From Homalodisca vitripennis (Eukaryota; Arthropoda; Insecta; Hemiptera; Cicadellidae), in the NCBI RefSeq assembly GCF_021130785.1, contig NC_060213.1, positions 101,441,501-101,505,500 of the forward strand: a DNA stretch of 64,000 nucleotides, given 5' to 3'. This document shows positions 33,985-44,547 of this stretch, one piece after another. Under the pieces are notes generated by a model. It was not told the origin of the DNA. It did no database searches and saw only the letters and a program-made list of their open reading frames with translations. How positions within the stretch are numbered: the stretch's first letter is position 1; each line of letters starts with the position of its first letter. Both the position numbers and the translations under genes were made by a program.

Positions 33985-36180
33985 TTCGTCTAATATAGCC
34001 ACTTTCTAGAATTGCGTTCAGACCATCTTGTATAAAATGATTTGTATGTTTGAAGTCTTCTTTCTTGAGGTTTTTAGCTAACTTTTCAATAGACGAGGCC
34101 ATGAATCTAAATGTGTCTACGAAAGAGAACTTTATAAATTTTCTAGGTTTATCATTGTCAAACTCATAGCCATATCCAGAATTTACTGAATAAATTTATA
34201 TATTTTTTCATCGGTGTTTGCGATCAAATCAACATTTCCATATTGTTTAGCCATCTCTTTTATGTACAAATGAGTATCGTAATTTGACATATTGTGGCAG
34301 AAAACGGGAATATTCTGAGGAATTTCAAATTTAGATTGTGCAACATGCATGAGCTGCGCCTCGAAACTTGCCGTTAAATGACAATGATCTCTCACTTTAT
34401 TATAACTCTTATCTTTCCAACTATCAGGAGTAAAACCATACTGAATTGACCCAACATCATAAGCAGACCATTCACAGATATGACAAAACGTTTGAATTTT
34501 GATACGAAATTTCTTCTTCTTCTGTCAATTTCATAGGTTTCATGTTCTTAGAATTATTTTTTTCGCTATGTATTTCGATAATTTATTGAGTTCTTCAAAC
34601 AATTTTGTCGGGAACGTTTTTTCCAAATCTTCTTCATTTTTGGCACGATAACATATCGGTTTTTGTACATGCGATTGGTCACATTCGACACTAAATATAG
34701 AGTAAAACCATAAGGAATGTGCCTCTGAATCTTGGTTGTAGTCGATCTTTGTGGATTGTTCTTGCATGTCGAATTTTTCTAATATCTCTCAAAGTCCATA
34801 TAAATTACGTACGGATGGTTAAATTTCTTTTGATAATTAGTAAATTTAGTTGTTTGACCTGGAAATGGCATAATTGGCTTACAAACTTCATGATTTTTAC
34901 AAATTTCTAAGTGATCTGTTAAATCTCCAGATTTGTAAAAATGGCTTAAACATCTTCTACACAAAAAATTTTCTTTCCTTTATGTTTAGACAACTGCGAA
35001 GAAACAAGCTTATTTTAAATCGGTTATCAAAACATAATGAGATTTATCATCTTGTTTAACATACAATAAATCAATGTTTGTTTCAGCGTCATATTTTTCA
35101 GAAATTTGTAAACGGAACAATGTTAATATTTTCATCAAACTGTAGACATTGATAGACATTGTTGGATACTTATACTTGGAATTAGTAAGCTTAGTTTTTT
35201 CACATATTTGTATATCTTTCAGAGACATTGGATACTCAAAACCTGAAAATATTTCGTCACTTCACAAATTTTTCGTATTGCTTTACAACGTTCACAGTCT
35301 CTTTCTGGTTTTTCAATAGCACATCTTATTGAGTAAATAAAGCAAAAATCATCTCTATTTTTTATAATTTATACAAGCTTTTTTATCTTTGATATTCTTT
35401 GGTAAATCGATGTATGATCCTGCATTCATCATTTCGTGTTTTTTAAGGCTCAAAACTAGTTGTTTACAACTTTTAAATGTCCATCCGGAACCTTTATTTG
35501 GATTATTCGTTTGTTCTCGATGTGTTAATTTATTAAATTGCTTAGTAATAAAGTCGTTTACGTCAAAGATTTCGTCTGCTTTGATAGTAAAATACATTAG
35601 ACATGTTTGCGGTTCACCATTCACTAAAGTTCGTTCGTATTCACATTCCAAAGAGAGATAGCCCCTTCATATTTTTAACATTTTCTTGAAATTTCTCGAT
35701 TAAACTTTTAATTTCTGACCGCAATAATTGAAAGATATTTGTAAATTGACATGGAATTGTCGTTCAAAGTTTGTTAAAATGTATTGCTTGAAAAGAACCT
35801 TTCAACAGAGGACAAAACTTCGACATCGATGATATTTTCAGGTTTTTTCGTGAAGAGTTTTATCAATGTTTTCAATGATTTCAGACTTGGTTTTATCGTT
35901 AGTACCGATAGCCAACTTTTCAGCTATTGAATGAAGTTTTTCATCATTAAATAGGTCGAGATTTTCTTTTCAATTTTGAAATTTCTCTTTAATTCACTAA
36001 TTTCTCAATATTATTAACATGTTTCGTGATCGGCAATTTTATTTTCTCTAGCCCATTGTCTAAATAATTTAGTTCATTATCGTAAATTTTGCTTGTTTTT
36101 TTCGTGACTTTTAGAATTATAATGGCGATCAATAGTTTTTTCTTAAAATTTCTTTTTTGCAGAACGGACATGATATTTTT
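33985..36180 (-). pseudogene. Protein-primed family B DNA polymerase, N-terminal/exonuclease half only, frameshifted
   Basis: Segments on the minus strand fall in the order of Polinton-type DNA polymerases. Near 35651-35355 is the N-terminal region with a GSGWTFKS block. At 35228-35010 is MSLKDIQ and the INVY..LRIS.-like stretch before a predicted finger. At 34964-34779 is CRRCLSHF followed by HLEIC and then YMDFE, the exonuclease I Asp-x-Glu. At 34395-34183 is DHCHLTA and CHNMSNYD (exonuclease II). After the FKHTN block near 34030 the match stops. The palm motifs (SLYP and DTDS type) are not found, so the synthetic half has been deleted, and frames change at least six times. In a live element this enzyme copies the transposon from a protein primer in the nucleus. 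Upstream pieces to 36180 (including MSVLQKRNF) are a probable but weak N-terminal extension. Confidence 0.75.
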
Positions 36181-36684
36181 TCGCGCTCCATTTAGATAGA
36201 AAAATTTATTTAACTAAATGGTGCTTGTAAAAACCAACGATTGCGCCTCTCACAGGCGTGATATCACTACGGATATGACGCAGGCGAAGCGATTATCGTG
36301 AAGGTCGGTCTGTAGTAGCACACCTCGACTGTCATTGATACACACAGCGCAATCTTTCGGAACTAAAATGTCGGTATGCAGATTTGCTTTTAAGAATAAA
36401 AATTGTTTCCCGTTTACTATTATAACATTTTTCGTTTCAAAATGTTAGATAATTTTACCTATTTTAAATATGCGTACATTTTGTTACTTGTAATTTTCAA
36501 ATTATATTTTAAATTAATTTCTTAAATTTTTACTTCTCGATGGGCTGTTGTATTGTTTGTTGCTGAGTATATATGTCCGCGAATTCGGTTTGGTCGGTTA
36601 GGAAGTTTTACTTCTGAACTGTTTCAATGCGATGGGCCATAGCGGAGAAACACCAAGTTCAGAAGTATTCAATCGTATTCCGGA
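36181..36684. other. Intergenic stretch between divergent Polinton genes, left part
   Basis: No gene. It contains a GC-richer patch at 36235-36360 (GCGCCTCTCACAGGCGTGAT, with a short GCGCCT/AGGCG stem) and an ACTTCTGAACT/AGTTCAGAAGT inverted repeat at about 36610-36668. Confidence 0.5.
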
Positions 36685-36845
36685 ACCATTTCTCTATCCG
36701 TATCTCGCTCTTCCTCTCTCTCTCTAGCCTGAATATAGATCCTAGCCTATAAACGGCAGAAGTGATCGTGTCATAGGCATAAAAAGAGAGGGAGAGAGAA
36801 AGAGACAGAGGAGGAGAAAAGGTCGACCGAGAAATGGTTTATGCA
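36685..36845. promoter_or_regulatory. Polypyrimidine/polypurine imperfect inverted repeat between divergent genes
   Basis: AACCATTTCTC followed by a CT-rich run (CTTCCTCTCTCTCTCT) faces a GA-rich run (GAGAGGGAGAGAGAAAGAGA) followed by GAGAAATGGTT. Arms are about 40 bases around a loop of about 60. It sits just upstream of the plus-strand gene at 36875 and before the minus-strand polymerase, where a shared promoter would be expected. Purine/pyrimidine mirror tracts can form H-DNA; role is inferred from position only. Confidence 0.5.
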
Positions 36846-36874
36846 CTTTTTGACTTTGAATTTTTTCTATTTAA

Positions 36875-37178
36875 ATGGAGTTCTTGAAGGAGTTAAATGA
36901 TATTGGAGAATGTAAATTCAAAGAGTATAAGAAGTTAAATGAATTGGAAGAAAGGAAGAAACATAGAATCTTGAATTTGGAGAAAATGAAAATAAATTCG
37001 GTTAACAATAATTGCCGAGTTGGAAGATTGTAAAGTACACTTACCGAACAGATTTTTGACTGTTTTGGATGAGAAAAAGATTAAAGAATTAAACAAAAAT
37101 GAAAAATTACACTTGGTTGTTACTGGAAAGAAGACTATAAAAGATAAAGAAATTATAACAATTAACTTTGTAGAATAA
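36875..37178 (+). pseudogene. Small divergent gene of the Polinton remnant, one frameshift
   Basis: The ATG at 36875 opens MEFLKELNDIGECKFKEYKK, Lys/Glu-rich and helical. About 40 codons on, the frame breaks (near 37000), and another frame continues with AELEDCKVHLPNRFLTVLDE and ends at the TAA at 37176-37178 after a short beta-rich tail (LHLVVTGKK..IITINFVE). Joined in concept, it would be about 100 residues. The VHLPNRF/LPKRF-type stretch resembles a small single-domain protein I associate with insect Polinton-like elements, but I cannot name its function. It is transcribed away from the polymerase. Confidence 0.5.
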
Positions 37179-37306
37179 AGTCTTAACTCTAAAACTTGCA
37201 GTCCCTCCCCCACGTCATAGTACTGTTTTGATAACCATAGTTGGTGTCTTTCTTCATAGGAATCACATGGAATATTATCTACAGTAATACCTTTTGTTTC
37301 ACACAA
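37160..37306 (-). pseudogene. Unidentified minus-strand fragment at the edge of the Polinton remnant
   Basis: Starts MCETKGITVDNIPCDSYEER and continues through LWLSKQYYDVGEGLQVLELRL before running into the antisense of the plus-strand gene. Composition is protein-like over about 45 residues. I do not recognise it. It could be the end of a neighbouring Polinton gene whose remainder (37.3-37.7 kb) is broken by frameshifts. Confidence 0.35.
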
Positions 37307-37926
37307 AATGTGGCTATATTCTATAAGAAAAATTCTATAATGCTCTTTAATGAATTGTGTTGATAAATCTTAGATACTCACAAAAATTCCTAAGAAATTC
37401 ATCAATTAAGTCTTGATTATCTTGAAAGAACGTATAATATGGGAAAAATGTCATAAAAAAACGATGAAAACTCTCTGTTTGTTTATTTTTTTACTTTCAT
37501 TTCAATATCTTTCGTAATTATATTAAATATGTAATCCCTTACTTTTTTAGTTTTTTGCCGATAGTAAAACACTCCATTAGACGTTTTTTTCTGCAAAAGA
37601 CTTTACAAGTTCTTTGAATTCTGTATCATTTAAGGAAAGTAATCAACTGTTCTTTAAAATGTTTTGGTAATTCGTTGAACTCGTTAAAATTGTCTTTCTT
37701 TGTAAGTTTTTTGAAATGCTAGAAACTGAAGAGAGCTTGGTGAGTTTCATGTTGTTTATTTAGTAGAAAAGTTTTTTATTAAAGTACAGTATGTTTTTTA
37801 GTAAAGATGTTTTAAATTGATTAAATTTTATTAAGATAAATCCTTTATTCGTAGCAGATTTGACAACATTTTACAAAGCACAGCTTAAGAAAGTAGAAGC
37901 TCAGATTTGGTTAATTTTTCATTCCA

Positions 37927-38104
37927 CAGAGTAGATAGTAATGTACCGATCGCTTTTGGAGACGAACGACTGTAGATTCGGTTAATTTTCATTGAGATTT
38001 GCTGTGTTATTTCTCAGCTTCCTTTATGGTACATTGAGACAGTATTTTACATTGCTTTTCGGTCGGCTCCGAAAGTGCGCCAGGAACCCCATATTACTAT
38101 CTAC
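37927..38104. repeat. 13-bp inverted repeat AGTAGATAGTAAT
   Basis: AGTAGATAGTAAT at about 37930-37942 and its reverse complement at about 38091-38103 flank 150 bases that include a GC-richer stretch (CGGTCGGCTCCGAAAGTGCGC). Polinton ends commonly begin with AG, so the right copy could be the element terminus; this is not proven because the other end of the element is missing. Confidence 0.4.
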
Positions 38105-38389
38105 TTATATATATATATATATATATATATAAATATATATATATATATTTACAGAAACAGGTTATTCTCTTCTTAACAAATAAACCACGGTATATTGGTT
38201 TGAAACATTTATAAATTTTTCGTGTATCAAGGTACACTTCTTTAGATAAATATACATGTATAAATATTTACATACATTGTGACAAAACATTACGTAAGAA
38301 TTCAAACAAGAAAAACAAACATTATAAATAAATAAACTAGATCAGCAGCTGATGGGCCATGACATGACGTGTGTGAATAAGTTGAAGAA
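38105..38389 (-). repeat. Non-coding 3' end of the Penelope-like element
   Basis: The minus strand of 38170-38250 contains GAAGTGTACCTTGATACACG, with a GTGTACCTTGATACAC near-palindrome, followed by AATGTTTCAAACCAATATACC and GTGGTTTATTTG. This layout is typical of the region after the GIY-YIG domain in arthropod Penelope elements. A (TA)n tract at 38106-38150 follows. Confidence 0.55.
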
Positions 38390-38960
38390 AAATAAAATTT
38401 ATCTTAAATTAAGACCCCTTGGATGTCTTGTCTGAAGCAACCAATTGGTGTGCAGTTTCACTTTTTTTTTCAATTTAAATCTTATTAAGGCTTTTCGTTT
38501 GAATCTTCAGGGATCTTAATTTATGCCTTTGATGGTGTAGCAATTTTCTATCTGATTTTGTTTATGGACATTGATAGCGTGAGTGGCTAAAGGTTTTTTC
38601 TATATCGCTGTGGACAATGTCAAATCGTAGAGCCAGTTACTCGGTATCCGTAAAGGATTCGATGTTTGGCCGACGTATTTTTTCACAAAATTTACAGTCA
38701 AATTGGTAAATAAGGTTTTTGTGTCACAGTTGATAGTTTCCTGTGATAGGATATACATGATTGGTTACATTACTTTTGAAATTTGTGACTTGTAGACATG
38801 ATCTTACAGGTTCCACAACGAGGTTTTTGGCAAGGTTTACAACCAAAGGCCTGTGATTCCTTATTTACCTTTTTTAGAGGATCAGTACAGACCAAAAGTG
38901 TAAACTGGTTAATAGTTTCCTGCAAACAGCGAGTGCAGTCCTCAATATACAAAAATTTCA
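38390..38960 (-). pseudogene. Penelope-like element, C-terminal GIY-YIG endonuclease domain fragment
   Basis: Minus strand, 38952 downwards: CKPCQKPRCGTCKIM is the Cys-rich linker found just before the Penelope endonuclease. After a frame change come DCKFCEK and KYVGQTSNPLRIP (plus coordinates about 38650-38690), which match the Y-V-G-Q-T-S-N-P-L core of Penelope GIY-YIG domains. Later blocks resemble the ATHA..H region and a Lys-rich C terminus. The reverse transcriptase is not present in the window, so this is a 5'-truncated copy, usual for retroelements primed at the 3' end. Several stops; dead. Confidence 0.8.
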
Positions 38961-41074
38961 GTCTTTTATCTCTGTTTATTTTCGAGATGAAACTAGTGCA
39001 TTTAAATTTTAATATATATATATATGTATGTATAACAACATATATTTAAGTACAAGTTGGATAATGGCTTCGGAATAATTATGATTCAACTAAGGAACAG
39101 CAATTTCATAATAACTGAACGTCCTGTATAATTTCTGAAATTATATTATGCTTTACTTTTTTATCCTGAAGAAATATTTCTTCTAATTATAGACCACAAT
39201 AAAACGGTACAGCGTGTTGCTTAGAAATAAATAGATGTAATTTATATACTACTAAATTTATGGCAGATAATATTTGTAAAATTGCAATATTATAAAAAGT
39301 TACTGTAACTAAACTTTTTTTGTTTAATGAACTGTAGATATACATATTTAAACGTACAATCATTCCCGTATGCCCGTATTTAGGCTTGTGCTATTCTGTG
39401 TTCACGCAACAGATTTGGGCACGGCATGATTTTTGGAGGCAAAATATAAAATTTTATTGTTCATATTCATAATAAAATATTTACAAAGCATTAAAATAAT
39501 TTATAGCGTTAGTTTAAATTGCAGTATGGGGCCATGCCATTATGAGGTTATCTGAATGATGGTGGTGCACCATAACGTTCACAGGTTATCAACAGATAGA
39601 ACAATATCTGTATATTGTATAACAATATAGGGAATTGCGCCGCGTACCGCCATGACCGCTCTACTACTCTTGGATCATATAATGTACCCGAGTTTGGACA
39701 TTAGCCACGTATGCATTATTAATCTGCAGTACAGGAGTTACATTTAAATTTTAGTGTATTTTATTTCTGCAATTTAATCATATGAAGCAAATAGTGTACA
39801 TACCATAATTTAAATTTAAAGAGAAAAAACAAAAAAGATGCTTTTTAGGCGCTTTTCAATTACAGTGCAACTTTAAAATTGCCTATTTTGAAAGCTAGTG
39901 ATCGGATTAATTCGAAAAATTTTCAAAATATTGGTCCACAAGTGAAACTATTTTCGAGTAGATTGTTTTGTACGCGATATAGATATTTTTTTACATCAAA
40001 CTACCATCTCAACTTCGATGGGTGGTTAGAAAATTGGACATTGGCCACGTTATGGAGCTGCTCTTACAGTCGTTATTTTGGGCGTCGTTATCTACAAGTT
40101 AGCTAAAAAAAAACAAATTTTTAAGTAATATAAAACAAATTGTGTATTCGGGTTTCTCATAGAATCAATAATTACCATAGATCCAGAAACTCCAGGCTTT
40201 CACCCATGTGGGTTAACACTTAAAATGGTATACGTCTGTTCAGCCTATCAATCGGGTGATATAAAAGTTTGATTTCTTTTTTGAAAAAAATTAAATTAAA
40301 AAATTACTCCATAATATAAAAATTGCAATATAAATTTTATGCAGGTTTCACTTTTTTTATCTCAATTTTCATTTTATGTCAGATATATTTTTGATATATT
40401 CCGTCGAAATGGAAGGTAATCGAAAGTGTAAAAAATATTAAAAATCTTGTATCTGTTCTTATAGTTGATTTTACCTTGACACACTTAAAACAAACCGTTA
40501 TATTCACATAAATAAATGTTAAACCAACATCAGAGAATAACCAACTATAGATCCTTAAAAGACGACGTTTATTCTTTTTATTTAATAGTGTGACGTTATA
40601 AGTATTATTTATGTATCTGACCGGTCTGTGATAAGTATATAAAATCAGGAACAACTGTAATTTAAAAGCAATAATCCGGTTTATAATTTAAAACGTTTTG
40701 TAACATTATACTTCGACCCCCCACCAAAAATGGCGTGGCTGATAATCAATTTATTCTCTTTGTTGAGTATAAATTACGAAATAGATGTTGGGTTCAACAT
40801 TTAAATTTTAAAGTTATCTATAAAAAATAATTGTAATATTTTTTGTTGTTCTACAAAGTTCTTTCGCACAAACATGTATCAAATTTAAGTTTGCAATTAA
40901 ATTATCTGTAATGTGTTGTAATATTTTTAAATAAAATTACACTAAATATTTATACAAATTAAATTAATGAATAAGATAAGGAGGCCATGATAACACCCCT
41001 TCCCTTTGTTGTGAGAGGAGGGTGTATTTAATTTTGTTTGAACCTAAAAGTACGGGTGTCTAGACAATGTAAAT

Positions 41075-41295
41075 TAACCTGCCGTTTCAATTTTGTATCT
41101 GCAATAGAATCTGTAATTATGAACTATATCATCCAGCCTAAAACAGGTAATCGGCCGCATTGTATGTCTGGAAAATCAACAGATCAGTATAATCGATCTA
41201 TATGTGAAGGCATTATTGCTATACAAGTAGCGAGTCCAATGATGGGTGTACGTCACTCCATGGGTTTTAGCTGAGCGTTAGTAAACATTTCTACA
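41075..41295 (+). repeat. Interspersed repeat family, copy at 41.1 kb
   Basis: Diagnostic 3' half: GGGTGTACGTCACTCCATGG, GTTTTAGCTGAGCGTTAGTA and ACATT. The 5' half keeps only TCTGTAATTATGAACTATA. Confidence 0.6.
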
Positions 41296-43059
41296 TTGGT
41301 GTTATGCGTAAACCATATGACATGTAACATTTGCTATAGTAGCATTCCACTGAGGCATTATTTATTAATTTCAAAAGTCCCTAAATTTACGTGTTTAAAC
41401 AAGTGATTTAATTTTAAGTCTTAAATGATATACAGGTATTACCTTAAATTTATATTACTTCTTTCAAAGCTTAGTATAATCGCGTTTGGTAAAATGGTGT
41501 GGCTTACCCAAATTTTCTACTGTAAATATACATAGTACGATATTGAACGTTACCTATTATTCACCGAGGTTAAAGGAATGTACATTTTCCAGTGGGGTGG
41601 GGAGTGGTGAGAGGTCAATGTGTTTGGTATGTTGACAAAACATTGCATACAAGGGACCAGTGTTTGTAGTCGCCCGAGATCGATGTTTAACTAGACCAGT
41701 ACATATAAACCCCTATTGGCGTTTCGTATCGTGTTGTATATTTTTATTGCTATATTAAACCCTACTACTTTAAGTTACTTGTTATCTCTGGCAATATTCA
41801 GTACATCTTCAACAATCTTTCGGTCAATTAGTCAGGACGCGTAGCTTTGGAGGATTTGCAGCACTTGTAATCTAATACCTCAATATTTTATAGGTGTGAA
41901 ACGAATACTAATAAAAATTAAATTCCTCTATTAAAAAACAATTTCGCACTTGATTCCAATTCGCACCTCACCATGTTCTCAATTTCATCACATGAACATA
42001 GAATTTCAACTTATAAGTAAAACTGGTAGAACTGCAGGTTAAGGATTACATAGGTGGTCTGGTACGAAATCACTGCAATTTGATATGAATGCTTTTTAAA
42101 TTTTGGTTTTAAATATATATAATAAAAACAATAAATTTATTCATATCATATTTGATTTTAGGATACAGGGATCCACGTCAAGGGAACCCATCTAGGAGAT
42201 CTTAACTGCCAGGGACGTAATGGAATAAATTAAATTTAAATCTTATGGAGAGATGACCTTAAAATTGACAGAGATCATTGAAACCGATAAGGCTCGGCTC
42301 TAACTTTAGACATTGGCAATAACTTTTACCTTTTACTATGTTTAATATAAATTTTATTAAATTTATCGAACCTAACAAATATTAAATTTACTAAAAGACA
42401 CTGCGTTTCTGATTTTAAAGAGAGGATTTTGTAATATAAATAGTTTTTAATCGCGTATTTATAAAAGAAAAAACTAAGCACAATATTGGAATACGAATAT
42501 TTTAGTAAAGTAAATTATTACTAAATATTACTAAGGATTAAAGGCATTATAAGTTAAAGGTGAAGGCATTTTACATACATTCATCAGTGATTCATCTATA
42601 TACATTAATTTGTTATATTATAGGACTTCAAAGTTTAATAATATAACATAAACATAAACTTTGACTTTAACAAAGAATAATTTAAAAATTAAGATTATTA
42701 TTATAGTAAGTATTAATTTGTTAAAAAAATAACCGTTTCTTTTTACTTAAACGAATTATTGTTACTTTTTGCCTTAAATTTAATTCCACAAACATAGTTT
42801 AAATATTAAAAATCAGGGAAGGCATCGGTATATGTAATGCTAACGTCCTGTACAATATAATATAAAATCCGGTGAAGAAAAAAACAACCTATAGGAGAAA
42901 TTATTTAATTTGATTTCATTACAACAATCAAAATTGAAAGTTCAGTAATAAAAACTAAATTGAGAAATTTGTGGAAATATGTCATGTTGTACAATCTAGA
43001 AGTCAGCTTTGACGATTACACGCGAGGAATTGATAAAGTGATTTAATTTAAATCGTCGT

Positions 43060-43330
43060 ATTACAGTAAAGTAAAGTAAAGGTGTCTGATTTCACCAAGC
43101 GAAGATAGGGCTAAGAAGTCCTCTCGAACACTTAACCTGGTATTTAGTGACTAGTGATGAGTAGATCGAGTGGTTTTTGACAGAAAATCTTAGACTTAAC
43201 TCTGGATTGTCAGGTTAAATTCTTATAAGCCGTGCCAGAAATCCTGTCCGTACACAAGGCGTGTCGCGTAATAGGCTTCGCTGAGTTTCAGGTCTACTCG
43301 TATGTCTCATTTGAGTAGACCGCATGCGTT
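43060..43330. repeat. Probable dispersed repeat with (GTAAA)n start
   Basis: Begins with AGTAAAGTAAAGTAAAGGTG, followed by ATTTCACCAAGCGAAG, CTCTCGAACACTTAACCTGG and a block rich in CG (CGTGTCGCGTAATAGGCTTCG). It is much richer in GC than its flanks and ends near GAGTAGACCGCATGCG. Composition and sharp edges suggest a mobile sequence; only one copy lies in the window, so this is tentative. Confidence 0.35.
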
Positions 43331-43957
43331 ATTATGTCAAATTTTAAATGCCATATAATTGTAAAGAATATGTTTATTTATTTATTTTACGTTTTTAATG
43401 CCATGGATTAACCAGCGCCCTCACAAAACTTGATGTTATCCTTTGAAGCTAAGCCTAAGTTGATATAATAAATAATATTTTACGTAAACTTTCATGTTCA
43501 TATGTCAGTTTGTTCTTGAGTTATCTTGCGGACAAACACATTCAACAAGCCCCTTAATTTATGTGCTTTGTTAAAGCTTAGCCAAACAATGTTACATAAG
43601 AATTAAAAAAATTTACATTTTACTGTATAACTAAAATTCATATTATCGTACACATAATAGTTTTGTCTGAACATAGTTCCGTTCTTCGGGTGCAAAATTA
43701 ATATTTGTTTATAACAATTGAAAAAATTCTACAAATAAATCGTTCCCGATACATTTGAATATGGTGGTTGAAATTAACATAGGTTTTATTCGCTCAGTTA
43801 AACATTGCAACAGTACTTACTTTTTAGATGGTAAGGCGGCATTATTATGTGACATTTAACCTTAATTCTGGCAAGAATGTTGGGTTCTTACTAGCAAACT
43901 GACATTTTTTTACTGTCGATAACAATTTTACAAGGAAGAAGTAATGAGATACATATA

Positions 43958-44547
43958 CAGGATGAGTGGCTCTTGGTGTGACAAAATCTTTTTTGGGTTA
44001 TAATGCAATGTAAATGTGATACAATGGCGGTTGTAAAAAGGTCTAACTCCAAAAATTAGGTCTGAAATGAGTTATTGTCAGTTTTTCTAAAAAAACCCGT
44101 GTTTTTTTACGTAAATCTGATATTTCTCAGCAACGTATAGACATATGTGAGCAAACTATCCTCACCAAACATCATTTTTAGATTCTACGTTAAATTTTAA
44201 ATTTGAAAAAGTTTATCGGTTCAAACGGTAAGAAAATACAATTAAGCTTCAGGTCGATTCAAAGGACAAAGTTGCTAAGTTTTCAGAAAAACTGAAATAT
44301 CATTGAACCCCATCTTTTTGCCACACCCTGAACACAAGAATGTGTCAAGTAATATTAAAACCTTTGCCATTTAATAGATTTTAAAATGGTATGCCACGTA
44401 AAAAAAACACGGGTTTATTAGAAAAACTGAAAATAATTCATTTCAGACCTAATTTTTGGAGTTAGACTTTTTTATAACCGGCATTGTATCACATTTACAT
44501 TGCATTATAAACAAAAAATTTTGTCACACCAAGAGCCACTCACCCTG
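43958..44547. mobile_element. MITE with ~150-bp terminal inverted repeats, mariner type
   Basis: Ends are CAGGATGAGTGGCTCTTGG at 43958 and the reverse complement (CAGGGTGAGTGGCTCTTGG on the minus strand) at 44547, each flanked by TA: a 590-bp element with a TA target duplication. Inverted similarity runs about 150 bases inward on both sides, through TCTAACTCCAAAAATTAGGT and AAAAAACCCGTGTTTTTT. The centre has no transposase. The terminal CAGGGTG is the same as that of the DD41D mariner at 6251-8641, so that family could have moved it. Confidence 0.9.

Larger units (their letters stand above)
33000..37310 (-). mobile_element. Polinton/Maverick remnant, truncated and decayed
   Basis: Within 4.3 kb the minus strand carries, in order of transcription, pieces of the N-terminal half of a protein-primed family B DNA polymerase, a small Cys-pair protein and a retroviral-like integrase. 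A small divergent plus-strand gene lies on the other side of a polypyrimidine/polypurine inverted repeat. Polymerase plus integrase of these types together are diagnostic of Polintons (self-synthesising, virus-like DNA transposons). Polymerase palm motifs, packaging ATPase, protease and capsid genes are not seen, so most of the 15-20 kb usual for such elements is missing. All major frames are interrupted. Confidence 0.8.
38970..43957. other. AT-rich non-coding stretch
   Basis: No supported gene. The phrase TTGGACATT.GCCACGT occurs at about 39693 and 40035, 340 bases apart, in otherwise different surroundings. A copy of the interspersed repeat is at 41.1 kb and a GC-richer repeat-like patch at 43.1 kb. 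Confidence 0.5.
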
